Source: Candidatus Nanopelagicales bacterium (GTDB taxonomy: Bacteria > Actinomycetota > Actinomycetes > S36-B12 > CAIYMF01). From it: a stretch of 40,570 nucleotides of DNA. How positions within the stretch are numbered: position 1 is the first letter of the stretch; each line of letters starts with the position of its first letter. Below, piece after piece: positions 33,373 through 40,570 of this stretch. A program made the translations under genes and the position numbers. Where the stretch lies: the NCBI GenBank assembly GCA_017882705.1, contig JADGOZ010000012.1, positions 1 to 40,570 on the forward strand. The letters run 5' to 3'. The notes under the pieces were generated by a model. It did no database searches. It was not told the DNA's origin and worked only from the letters and a program-made list of their open reading frames with translations.

Positions 33373-36300
33373 CTACGGGACAGTGACGCCCTGGATGGTC
33401 ACCGGGGTGTGGAGCGTCGGGTTGAGCTCGTCTGCCTGGCTGACCGAACCTGGGGTGAGCACGTCCATCGCCTTGGGCACGGTGCCCGGGTCGACGGCGC
33501 AGATGGGATTGGCGGCTGCGATGGCGGCGGCTGTGCACTCCCCAAACTGGTAGGCCTGCGCGGTCGGTTGGAATCCTCGGGCCAGGTCGGAGCTGAAGCC
33601 GTCCTGGCCGGTCAGAACCACTGCGAACGCCCATCCGCTGGCGGGGGTTCCGCCCAGCGCCGACTTGGACACCGTGAACGTGATGAAGCGGGACAGTGCG
33701 TTCGCCCGGATCTGTACCGGGCCTAGCGTCGTGCCGGAGGCGTCAAGGAATCGCTGGCCGAAGCCCTGCACCTCGATCAGCCGGTTCCACGCCGAGCCCG
33801 GGTCGATGGCGTAGTTGCGTCCGGGGAACGACGCTGCGGTCGACGTGGCGCCACCCGCTCCGTTGTTGATGTACACGTCGACCAGCTGGGCGCCGAGGTT
33901 GCTGCCGAAGGTCGGCGTGAGGTCGGCCGTCTGCACCCGGAACGTCACGCTGTCGGTCCCGCTGTCGTAGACCTGGAACGCGGTGAGGTCGTAGGCCCCC
34001 GCGTGGAAGTCCGGCGACGTCGGATATGCGTAGGTGCCGGGGCCGTTGTCGTCTCCGGTCGGGTCGGTGGTGCTGTAGACGAGCGTGCCGGGGACGAAGT
34101 CGTAGATCACCGTCGTCTGGGCGAAGCCAGTCGCACCGTCGGGTGCGGTGGCCGTCACGGTAATCACGTCCGTGCCCGGCGGCGTCGTGACGGGCACGCT
34201 GAACGAGCCGTCCGCTGCCGCTGTGGTCGAGGCGAGAGTTGCGGCTCCGTCGATATCGACGTTGACCGTGTCGACGTCGACCTTCGCGTTGGGTGCAGTC
34301 GTCCCGGTGACAGTGGTCGTGCCGTTCACAGCCGTACCGTTGAGCGGGGCGCTCAACGTGACAGCGATGCCGTGCTGCGTGTGCGTGACGTAACGGGCGG
34401 TCGAGTCAGTGGGCCGCTCGGTGACGGCACCGGCGCGGATGTCGGCGGAGAGCCGGACGAACTGGGCCTCCGACCAGGTCAGCGGTGACGCGCTGCCCGC
34501 TGCCTTCCCGTCGGCGAAGCCGATCGACGCGCACTCGGCCGGTGCTCCGAAGGGCGACGCGGCCAGGTCGGGGTTCTCCCATGCCTGCTCCGGGATCAGA
34601 CCCACACCCGAACCGGTGTTGGCCATCTCGGACAGCAGCTGGACGGCCGTGGACCGGTCGCCGGTCGCCAGGGCCTGCTCGGCGCGCTCACCGGAGAGCG
34701 CCGGCCAGAGGTGCCCGGATCCTTGGTTCTGCCCCTGCGCCGCGCAGGTACCGGCCCAGGGCTTGCCCTGCACCGTGCAGTTCGTCGTGTCGCTCGTGTT
34801 GCAGTCGCCGTAGCCGTCCTCGGTACCGTGTGCGCTGGTGCCGTACCGGTAGAAGCCGGTCCCGCTGGGTGTCGTGGCCTTGATGACCTGGTCGACCACG
34901 CCGAGGGACGCCGCGATGTCGGGGTCGCTCGTCGGGAGGATGCCGAGCCGGGCGTACTCGAGGAAGCCCTGGTCGATGACGTCCCGTTGGTCCGCGGTCG
35001 GTCCCCCGTTGCCGAGGTTGTAGCTGACTGCCGCGTTCGGGTCGCCCGTCTTCGACAGGCGGATGAAGTACGGGCTCGTGCTGAGCGTGCCGTTGGTGGT
35101 CAACGTCCATGCCTTCACATGGCGCTGGAAGTCGTCGGCGGTCGCTCGGTACACGCGCGCGGCGGCCGGGTCGCCGTTCTTGTCGGCGATCCATCCCGCG
35201 GCGGCGAGTCCCGCGATCTCCGCGGAGATCGTCGACGGCGAGTAGCCGCTCTGCTCCTCCCACCTCTCCGAGCCGAAGGACGGCCCGTGAGCGACCAGGA
35301 AGTCCGCTGCCTTCTTGATGTGCTGCAGGTAGAAGGCGCGGTCGGTCAGGCCCACGGTCCGGGCCATCAGGATGGGGTAGGCCACCTCGTCGAGCTGCGT
35401 CCCGAAGGTGTCGGGAGCGGCCTTGCCGTTGACCAGGCTGTTGCGCGGGATCGACCCGTCGGGCTGCTGCTGCCTGTCGAAGAGGAAGGTGACGGTGTCC
35501 TTCGCCGTGGCGATGTCACCGTCGGCGACCAGACCGGTGAACGTCTCGTAGAGGTCGCGCGCGAACACCTCGCGATAGGACCCGAAGTACGTGTTCGCGG
35601 GGTCTCCTGCGCTTACCGCCTGCCCCCACGGACTGGCCAGGCTCGCAACGATCGCACCCGGGAACGTCTTGTCCTCGCTCGCCTTCAGCACGTTGGCGGA
35701 CAGGTAGTAGGTGTCCTTGAGGAGTGCCCGCTGGGCTGCAGGGAGCCCGTTCACGTGCGCCGGCGGGCGCAGCGTCTCGTCGTAGGTCTCCCAGCCGTCC
35801 CGGTACAGCGACGAGGTCTTGCCGAAGGGGGCGGTTGCGCTGGTGCCGGCGGTGGCGACGGCACCCGCCTGGGTCGAGCCGAAGCCGAGCGCCAGCGTAA
35901 AGGAACTGTTGTGACGCAGGTCGACCTGGGCCGTCTCGACCACGTTTCCGTTCGGGCTGCTGGAGTACGTCGCTCCCAGCGAGTGCCCAGAGTCGAGTGC
36001 GACCAGGCCGTCGCTGTCCGTACCGGCATAGCCCGTGCTGGCCGCCAGGAACGGACGGTCTGCTCGCAGGGCGCTGAACACGGGCGTGGCGTAGTCGCGG
36101 TTGGCTGCGTTCGTCGCGGTGCTGGTGTCGGACGCCACCGGCACCGGGGAGCCGGTCGATGTGTCGATGACTGCGTCGTCGGCTCCGCCGTTGCCGGCAC
36201 CGCCGCCGCCGTTGCCGTTCACCGTCGCGTCGTAACGGACGAACAGGCTGAGCTTCGGACCGGGCTGCTTCACCTGCAGCGACGTGTGCATCACAACGCT

Positions 36301-36762
36301 CGCGCGCGTCGGGTCGGTGACGTAGTCGGTGACGATCGAGTATCGGCCACTCTTGGCTGTGCTGGTGACGCGGCAGGCGAGACCCGACTGGTCGAGCGAC
36401 CGCACCGTGTAGGTCATGTCTCGGGTCTGCAGGTCGGTGAAGGTGCTGCCGTCGGTGACGACGTACTGGAGGGTCTCGACGTTCGTGTTGTCCACGGTCG
36501 GGTAGTAGACGTCCGAGAGCACGCCACCGGCCACCGTGTACCACACCTTCGAGCTCGTGTTGCGAGCCGTACCCAGACAGTCCTTGCGCGCCAGGTCGAA
36601 GTGCGACAGCGCCCCTGGGCCACCCGGTGCGCTGGCGGCCACGGCAGCAGGTGCCGAAGCGACAGCCATCCCGGCGAACGCGAGAGCCGCGGCGGAGAGG
36701 GCAGCGAGCGGACCCATCGTGATGCGGGTTCGGCGCTTGCGGGAGAGCTCGGACTGGGTCAT
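33373..36762 (-). CDS. secreted GH15 glucodextranase/glucoamylase, multidomain
   Basis: An extracellular enzyme of 1129 residues releasing glucose from alpha-glucans. A long signal peptide (ITMGPLAALSAAALAFAGMA, likely cut after about residue 40) leads to an N-terminal beta-sandwich domain (SDVYYPTVDNTNVETLQYVV). The GH15 (alpha/alpha)6 barrel follows. The catalytic-acid region is GSERWEEQSGYSPSTISAEI with Glu502/Glu503, and the base is in LIPEQAWENPD with Glu725. Next is an Ig-like domain (TVTGTTAPNAKVDVDTVNV) and a C-terminal DOMON-like domain with AYDLTAFQVYDSGTDSVTFR. This N-A-B-C order matches Arthrobacter glucodextranase, which acts on alpha-1,6-linked dextran, but glucoamylase activity is also possible. 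ATG 36762 has GGAAGG 8 bases upstream. Base and codon usage look less GC-extreme than in neighbours, and the gene is bracketed by repeats. Confidence 0.9.
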   Translation of the reverse strand: MTQSELSRKRRTRITMGPLAALSAAALAFAGMAVASAPAAVAASAPGGPGALSHFDLARKDCLGTARNTSSKVWYTVAGGVLSDVYYPTVDNTNVETLQYVVTDGSTFTDLQTRDMTYTVRSLDQSGLACRVTSTAKSGRYSIVTDYVTDPTRASVVMHTSLQVKQPGPKLSLFVRYDATVNGNGGGGAGNGGADDAVIDTSTGSPVPVASDTSTATNAANRDYATPVFSALRADRPFLAASTGYAGTDSDGLVALDSGHSLGATYSSSPNGNVVETAQVDLRHNSSFTLALGFGSTQAGAVATAGTSATAPFGKTSSLYRDGWETYDETLRPPAHVNGLPAAQRALLKDTYYLSANVLKASEDKTFPGAIVASLASPWGQAVSAGDPANTYFGSYREVFARDLYETFTGLVADGDIATAKDTVTFLFDRQQQPDGSIPRNSLVNGKAAPDTFGTQLDEVAYPILMARTVGLTDRAFYLQHIKKAADFLVAHGPSFGSERWEEQSGYSPSTISAEIAGLAAAGWIADKNGDPAAARVYRATADDFQRHVKAWTLTTNGTLSTSPYFIRLSKTGDPNAAVSYNLGNGGPTADQRDVIDQGFLEYARLGILPTSDPDIAASLGVVDQVIKATTPSGTGFYRYGTSAHGTEDGYGDCNTSDTTNCTVQGKPWAGTCAAQGQNQGSGHLWPALSGERAEQALATGDRSTAVQLLSEMANTGSGVGLIPEQAWENPDLAASPFGAPAECASIGFADGKAAGSASPLTWSEAQFVRLSADIRAGAVTERPTDSTARYVTHTQHGIAVTLSAPLNGTAVNGTTTVTGTTAPNAKVDVDTVNVDIDGAATLASTTAAADGSFSVPVTTPPGTDVITVTATAPDGATGFAQTTVIYDFVPGTLVYSTTDPTGDDNGPGTYAYPTSPDFHAGAYDLTAFQVYDSGTDSVTFRVQTADLTPTFGSNLGAQLVDVYINNGAGGATSTAASFPGRNYAIDPGSAWNRLIEVQGFGQRFLDASGTTLGPVQIRANALSRFITFTVSKSALGGTPASGWAFAVVLTGQDGFSSDLARGFQPTAQAYQFGECTAAAIAAANPICAVDPGTVPKAMDVLTPGSVSQADELNPTLHTPVTIQGVTVP

Positions 36763-36974
36763 GTTCTCGACCTTCCGGAGGGCATGCGAGTCGCGACGGG
36801 CACCTCGCCCACCATCGCCGCACGACTGCGATGGCGCAACCCCCTGGGTCGGATCGCCCGGCACTTGTGTGCATCGACCGCAAGATCAGGCGCGGTGGAT
36901 GCCACGCGCTCTGGACTAATGCGGGTCGGGGAGGTTGAGTGGGCAGGTCTCATGCCGGTGCGGTCGTGGACCGC

Positions 36975-37028
36975 TGTGGGCGGTCAATCAATGTCCATGC
37001 ACGGTCACCTGGGCATTGAGATCGGCCC
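36975..37028. repeat. transposon-end-like repeat, copy B (right of the GH15 gene)
   Basis: Same orientation as copy A at 33057, with 26 identical leading bases (TGTGGGCGGTCAATCAATG…) and then CGGTCACCTGGGCATTG against CGGTCACGTGGACATTG. The two copies enclose the glucodextranase gene and its 200-base upstream region. The stretch 36763-36974 presumably holds the promoter of that gene; no clear boxes were recognised in it. Confidence 0.65.
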
Positions 37029-37083
37029 GACCCGGCTCGGCGCCAGTGGGAGCGTGTAGCGATTCGCTACAGCCGGCTACTGT

Positions 37084-37216
37084 TGTCGTCGGTCAGACAA
37101 GGCTCCGGGGCGGCTGTCGTCGGTCAGAATCTGGGACATTGCTGACCGATCTCGTGACATTCGTGACCGAGCGACGAATGGCATTCCTGACCGATGACAT
37201 CAGTTGTCGTCGGTCA
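37084..37216. repeat. cluster of TCGGTCA repeats in both orientations
   Basis: The 12-mer TGTCGTCGGTCA occurs exactly three times (37084, 37115, 37205), and the inverse TGACCGA three times (37143, 37164, 37188). The last direct copy continues CGGTCAAACAATGTC, which differs by one base from CGGTCAATCAATGTC in copies A and B, tying this cluster to the same repeat family. Such arrays of short repeats in both orientations are typical of transposon ends that bind several transposase molecules. No transposase frame is seen, so this looks like remnant DNA. Confidence 0.65.
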
Positions 37217-37255
37217 AACAATGTCGGAACGAGTGTTCATGTGCTGAGCGACAAG

Positions 37256-37295
37256 TCGGGGCGGGTTGTCGCTTCCCCACGACAACCCGCCCCGA
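37256..37295 (-). terminator. perfect 16-bp hairpin downstream of the ribonucleotide reductase gene
   Basis: Bases 37256-37271 (TCGGGGCGGGTTGTCG) pair without mismatch with 37280-37295 around the 8-base loop CTTCCCCA. It lies about 90 bases past the stop of the reductase gene on the minus strand, a position that suits a transcription terminator. It has no T-tract. Because it sits inside the repeat-rich interval it may instead belong to the old mobile element. Confidence 0.5.
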
Positions 37296-37339
37296 GTCAG
37301 GCCCAGCGTCCGCTGTTGCAGACGCCAGGAGCTATCAGG

Positions 37340-37366
37340 TGTGGGCGGTCAATTTTCTGGTCCCAC
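37340..37366. repeat. third TGTGGGCGGTCAAT copy next to the reductase stop
   Basis: The 14-base start TGTGGGCGGTCAAT is identical to copies A and B and in the same orientation, but it continues TTTCTGGTCCCAC, a different ending. It lies 18 bases from the stop codon of the reductase gene and is the right-hand limit of the repeat zone. Confidence 0.55.
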
Positions 37367-37383
37367 GGCTGGTCCAACTCGCA

Positions 37384-40260
37384 TCAGCTGCAGCCGCTGG
37401 TCGAGCCGCAGCCCTCGCAGACGTAGCAGGAACCAGCAGGCCGCATCTTGATGCCGCAGGTCATGCAGAGCGGCGCGTCGGACGACTTGCCGGTGATGAC
37501 CTCGAGGAGCTCGGCCGAGGAGTGCGCCTCGCGGGGCGCCGGCGCCGAGCCGACCGGGGTGGAGTCGGCGGCGGGGACCGGCGACTGCACGGCGGCGGAC
37601 TGCGAGAGCGTCTCGAGCTCCTCCGCCACAGCGGTGACGATCTCCGAGGCCGACGCGGGAGCGCCGTAGCTCTGCGAGACCTGGTCGGCGCGCTCGTCGG
37701 CGGTGAAGATGCCGAGGGCCGAGCGCTTCTCGTAGGGCAGGTAGTCCAGGGCGAGGCGACGGAAGATGTAGTCCATCATCGACTGCGCCATGCGGATGTC
37801 GGCGTCGTCGGTGAGGCCCGCCGGCTCGAAGCGCATGTTGACGAACTTCGAGACGTAGGCCTCGAGGGGGACGCCGTACTGCAGCGCGATCGAGATCGCG
37901 ATGGAGAACGCGTCCATCACACCGGCGAGCGTGGAGCCCTGCTTGCCGAGCTTGAGGAAGACCTCGCCGAGACCGTCGTCGGGGTACGACCCTGCGGTCA
38001 TGTAGCCCTCGGCGCCGCCCACGGAGAACGACACGGTCTGGCTCGGGCGCTTCTTGGGCAGCCGCTTGCGGACCGGGCGGTACTCCACGATCGTCGCGGC
38101 CTCGGGCGTCGCCGCCACGCCGTTGTCCTGCTTGGTGGACTTGCCGTCGGAGAGCGGCTGGCCGACCTTGCAGTTGTCGCGGTAGATCGCGAGGGCCTTG
38201 ATGCCCATCTTCCAGGCCTGGAAGTAGATCTCCTCGACTTCCTCGATGGTGGCGTCCTCCGGCATGTTCACCGTCTTGGAGATCGCACCGGAGAGGAACG
38301 GCTGCGCCGCGGCCATCATCCGCACGTGGCCCATGGGCGTGATCGAGCGCTCGCCCATCGCGCAGTCGAAGATCGGGTAGTGCTCGGTCTTGAGGCCGGG
38401 GGCGTCGATGACGTGACCCTTGTCGGCGATGTACTCGACGATCGCCTCGACGGTCTCCTCGGTGTAGCCGAGCTTGCGCAGCGCCCGCGGGATCGTCTGG
38501 TTCACGATCTGCATCGAGCCGCCGCCGACGAGCTTCTTGAACTTCACCAGCGAGAAGTCGGGCTCGATGCCGGTGGTGTCGCAGTCCATCATGAAGCCGA
38601 TGGTGCCGGTGGGCGCGAGGACCGAGGCCTGCGCGTTGCGCCAGCCGTTCTTCGCACCGATCTTGTTGCCGGTCTCCCACGCCTGCTGCGCGAGCTTGAG
38701 CACGTCGGAGTCAAGGCTCGTCACCGTGCGGACGGTGTCGGTCGCCGCGGCGTGCTTGCGCATCACCCGCTGGTGGGCCTGCGCGTTGCGGGCGTAGCCC
38801 TCGTACGGCCCGACGACGCCGGCGATCTCCGCCGACCGCTTGTACGCCGTGCCCGTCATCAGGCTCGTGATGGCGCCCGCGAGCGCGCGGCCGCCGTCGG
38901 AGTCATACGGCAGGCCGGTCGCCATGAGCAGCGCGCCGAGGTTGGCGAAGCCGATGCCGAGCTGGCGGTACTTCACCGTGGTCTCGCCGATCGGCGCGGT
39001 CGGGAAGTCGGCGAAGCAGATCGAGATGTCCATCGCGGTGATGATCAGCTCGACGGCCTTGGCGAAGGTCGCGCCGTCGAAGGTGTCGTCGTCCTTGAGG
39101 AACTTCAGCAGGTTGAGGCTCGCGAGGTTGCACGAGGAGTTGTCGAGGCTCATGTACTCCGAGCACGGGTTCGACGCCGTGATGCGACCGGTCTCGGGGT
39201 TCGTGTGCCAGTCGTTGATGGTGTCGTCGTACTGGATGCCGGGGTCGGCGCACTCCCACGCGGCCTTGCAGACCTTCTCGAACAGCGTCTTCGCGTCGAC
39301 GGTCTCGATGACCTCGCCGGTCTCGCGGGCACGCAGGCCGAACTCGCGACCCTCCTCGACCGCGCGCATGAACTCGTCGCTCACCCGGACCGAGTTGTTC
39401 GCGTTCTGGTACTGGACGGAGGTGATGTCCTTGCCGCCGAGGTCCATGTCGAAGCCGGCGTCGCGGAGCACGCGGATCTTGCGCTCCTCCGCGGCCTTGG
39501 TCTCGATGAACTCCTCGATGTCGGGGTGGTCGATGTCGAGCACGACCATCTTCGCCGCGCGACGCGTGGCGCCGCCGCTCTTGATGGTGCCGGCGCTCGC
39601 GTCGGCGCCGCGCATGAACGAGACCGGACCGCTCGCGGTGCCGCCGCTGGAGAGCAGCTCCTTGCTCGAGCGGATGCGCGAGAGGTTGAGGCCGGCGCCC
39701 GAGCCGCCCTTGAAGATCAGCCCCTCCTCGCGGTACCAGTTGAGGATCGAGTTCATCGTGTCGTCGACGCTGAGGATGAAGCAGGCGCTCACCTGCTGCG
39801 GGCTCGACGTGCCGACGTTGAACCACACCGGGCTGTTGAACGAGAACACCTGGTTGAGCAGCATCCAGGTGAGCTCGTGCTCGAAGACCTCGGCGTCGTC
39901 GTCGGTGAGGAAGTAGCCGAAGTCCTTGCCCGCCTTGGTGTAGGTGAGCACCACGCGGTCGATGAGCTGCTTGAGGCTGCGCTCGCGCACGTCGGTGCCG
40001 ACCGCGCCGCGGAAGTACTTGGTGGTGACGATCGTGGAGGCGTTCACCGACCAGAAGTCGGGGAACTCGACGCCGCGCTGCTCGAAGACCGTCTCACCGG
40101 TCTTCCAGTTGGTCTGCACGACGTCGCGGTGCTCCCACGTGACCTCCTCGTAGGGGTGCACGCCGGGAGTGGTGTAGATCCGCTCCATCGACAGGCCGGC
40201 CAGCTCGGGCCGGGACTTCTTGGCGGCCGCGCTCTTCGCGTTGCCCGTGGTCTGCGTCAT
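37384..40260 (-). CDS. nrdJ: adenosylcobalamin-dependent (class II) ribonucleotide reductase
   Basis: A 958-residue enzyme reducing ribonucleotides to deoxyribonucleotides without oxygen or iron, using vitamin B12 to make a thiyl radical. The barrel contains SPVWFNVG and SACFILSVDD (first redox Cys), GGSGAGLNLSRIRSS (substrate loop), NPCSEYMSLDNSSCNLASLN (radical Cys), and APTGTIGFMMDCDTTGIEPD. The C-terminal part has a Cys-rich tail (CMTCG, CYVCEGCG, ending GSTSGCS) that probably binds zinc and passes electrons from thioredoxin to the active site. The start ATG 40260 has GGAGG 6 bases upstream. It is on its own strand segment, downstream of the likely nrdR-type neighbour beyond the edge. The plus-strand frame across it is a codon-bias shadow. 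Confidence 0.96.
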   Translation of the reverse strand: MTQTTGNAKSAAAKKSRPELAGLSMERIYTTPGVHPYEEVTWEHRDVVQTNWKTGETVFEQRGVEFPDFWSVNASTIVTTKYFRGAVGTDVRERSLKQLIDRVVLTYTKAGKDFGYFLTDDDAEVFEHELTWMLLNQVFSFNSPVWFNVGTSSPQQVSACFILSVDDTMNSILNWYREEGLIFKGGSGAGLNLSRIRSSKELLSSGGTASGPVSFMRGADASAGTIKSGGATRRAAKMVVLDIDHPDIEEFIETKAAEERKIRVLRDAGFDMDLGGKDITSVQYQNANNSVRVSDEFMRAVEEGREFGLRARETGEVIETVDAKTLFEKVCKAAWECADPGIQYDDTINDWHTNPETGRITASNPCSEYMSLDNSSCNLASLNLLKFLKDDDTFDGATFAKAVELIITAMDISICFADFPTAPIGETTVKYRQLGIGFANLGALLMATGLPYDSDGGRALAGAITSLMTGTAYKRSAEIAGVVGPYEGYARNAQAHQRVMRKHAAATDTVRTVTSLDSDVLKLAQQAWETGNKIGAKNGWRNAQASVLAPTGTIGFMMDCDTTGIEPDFSLVKFKKLVGGGSMQIVNQTIPRALRKLGYTEETVEAIVEYIADKGHVIDAPGLKTEHYPIFDCAMGERSITPMGHVRMMAAAQPFLSGAISKTVNMPEDATIEEVEEIYFQAWKMGIKALAIYRDNCKVGQPLSDGKSTKQDNGVAATPEAATIVEYRPVRKRLPKKRPSQTVSFSVGGAEGYMTAGSYPDDGLGEVFLKLGKQGSTLAGVMDAFSIAISIALQYGVPLEAYVSKFVNMRFEPAGLTDDADIRMAQSMMDYIFRRLALDYLPYEKRSALGIFTADERADQVSQSYGAPASASEIVTAVAEELETLSQSAAVQSPVPAADSTPVGSAPAPREAHSSAELLEVITGKSSDAPLCMTCGIKMRPAGSCYVCEGCGSTSGCS

Positions 40261-40502
40261 CCAGTCCTCCAGCGATCGACCGCCACGTCCCTCTGGCGCG
40301 CGGTCTGGTCTTCATCGGCGTGGACGCCTCGGGTGCGTCCGGGGTGGTGCGTCTCGCGGTGCGCGGGTGGTGCTTCTCGTTCGTGTCTCGTGCGGTGTCT
40401 CCTGGCGGAGACGCTGTTCTCGTTGGGGAAGGACGAGAGGTTCATGGGGCGGTACGGCGAGCCCTGACAGCAGCGGCGCGCGCGGACGTGTGCGGCGGGC
40501 TG

Positions 40503-40570
40503 CTAGCCCGGCTCGCCGGGCGGCGGGTCGGGCTCCTGCCCGCCGGACGCAGTGGCGCCGTGAGCCGCGA
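40503..40570 (-). CDS. possible C-terminal tail of the gene upstream of nrdJ (partial)
   Basis: On the minus strand a frame enters from the right edge and stops at TAG (40505-40503). The 21 or so residues seen are Gly/Pro/Glu/Asp/Ala-rich, ending PDPPPGEPG, i.e. a disordered tail rather than a domain. In many actinobacteria nrdR, encoding the regulator of ribonucleotide reductases, lies directly upstream of nrdJ, so this could be its tail, but nothing seen identifies it. The 242 bases between this stop and nrdJ (40261-40502) hold no other gene and no recognisable NrdR box. Confidence 0.3.
   Translation of the reverse strand, partial: AAHGATASGGQEPDPPPGEPG

Noticed and set aside
37084-37216. 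CRISPR array
   Set aside because: The repeated units are only 7-12 bases, occur in both orientations and have irregular spacing; no cas genes are present.
33057-37366. Intact composite transposon carrying the GH15 gene
   Set aside because: The flanking repeats are short, no transposase frame exists on either strand and no target duplication was seen; only a remnant is supported.
37204-40467. Very long plus-strand open frame opposite nrdJ
   Set aside because: It mirrors the third-codon-position GC bias of nrdJ on the other strand, has low-complexity Arg/Val/Leu/Asp/His content and no domain pattern; nrdJ is unambiguous.
40506-40570. GCCACTG followed by GCAGGAGCCCGACC on the minus strand, similar to parts of a cobalamin riboswitch
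   Set aside because: The spacing is wrong, the conserved stem between the two boxes is absent, and the segment reads as a coding tail. A B12-repressed switch upstream of a B12-dependent enzyme would also make little sense.

Overview
The window is very GC-rich, densely packed chromosomal DNA, read here as an actinomycete (Actinomycetota). The gene complement supports this: an adenosylcobalamin-dependent ribonucleotide reductase, actinobacterial membrane and PPOX families, a DUF429 remnant, and a seven-gene hyc-like locus in the same gene order as Mycobacterium tuberculosis Rv0081-Rv0087. The order or genus cannot be fixed from the sequence alone. No rRNA, tRNA or CRISPR array was seen.

Layout. 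1-3373: end of a membrane protein, a universal stress protein, an AidB-type acyl-CoA dehydrogenase, a cupin protein and a small alpha/beta-barrel protein. 3490-6845: a GT4 glycosyltransferase translationally coupled to a glycogen-debranching-type enzyme. 7095-7562: a small membrane protein. 7802-13264: a tightly overlapping operon of an AcsA-type acyl-CoA synthetase, 2-oxoacid dehydrogenase E1-alpha and E1-beta, an E2 with two subunit-binding domains, and a stand-alone acyl carrier protein, with no E3. 13314-15924: an ABC exporter whose permease is an internal tandem duplication. 15929-18425, minus strand: AsnA-type asparagine synthetase, an IsdG/MhuD-like heme-degrading monooxygenase and a class II glutamine amidotransferase. 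18426-19378: gene-poor, with a frameshifted DUF429 fragment. 19379-24052: an HD hydrolase of SpoT type, a Ser/Thr-rich lipoprotein, and an operon of a secreted LolA-like protein with an ABC exporter. 24111-25389, minus strand: a PPOX-class flavoprotein and a PAP2 phosphatase.

25498-32922, minus strand, is the most interesting block. It holds an ArsR-family regulator followed by six subunits of a membrane-bound, group-4-hydrogenase-like complex. The large subunit lacks all four Ni-Fe cysteine ligands, while the NuoB-like subunit keeps its Fe-S cysteines and the ion-pump subunits keep their key residues. This matches the energy-converting-hydrogenase-related (Ehr) type, whose redox partner is not evident from the sequence. 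The regulator's promoter is overlaid by two inverted repeats.

33373-36762 encodes a large secreted GH15 glucodextranase/glucoamylase. It is bracketed by direct copies of a transposon-end-like repeat, with more degenerate copies up to 37366. 37384-40260 is the class II ribonucleotide reductase, and the window closes with the likely tail of the gene upstream of it.

Three alpha-glucan-related genes (GT4, debranching enzyme, secreted GH15) suggest glucan turnover. The oxoacid dehydrogenase operon and the Ehr complex suggest specialised carbon and energy metabolism.
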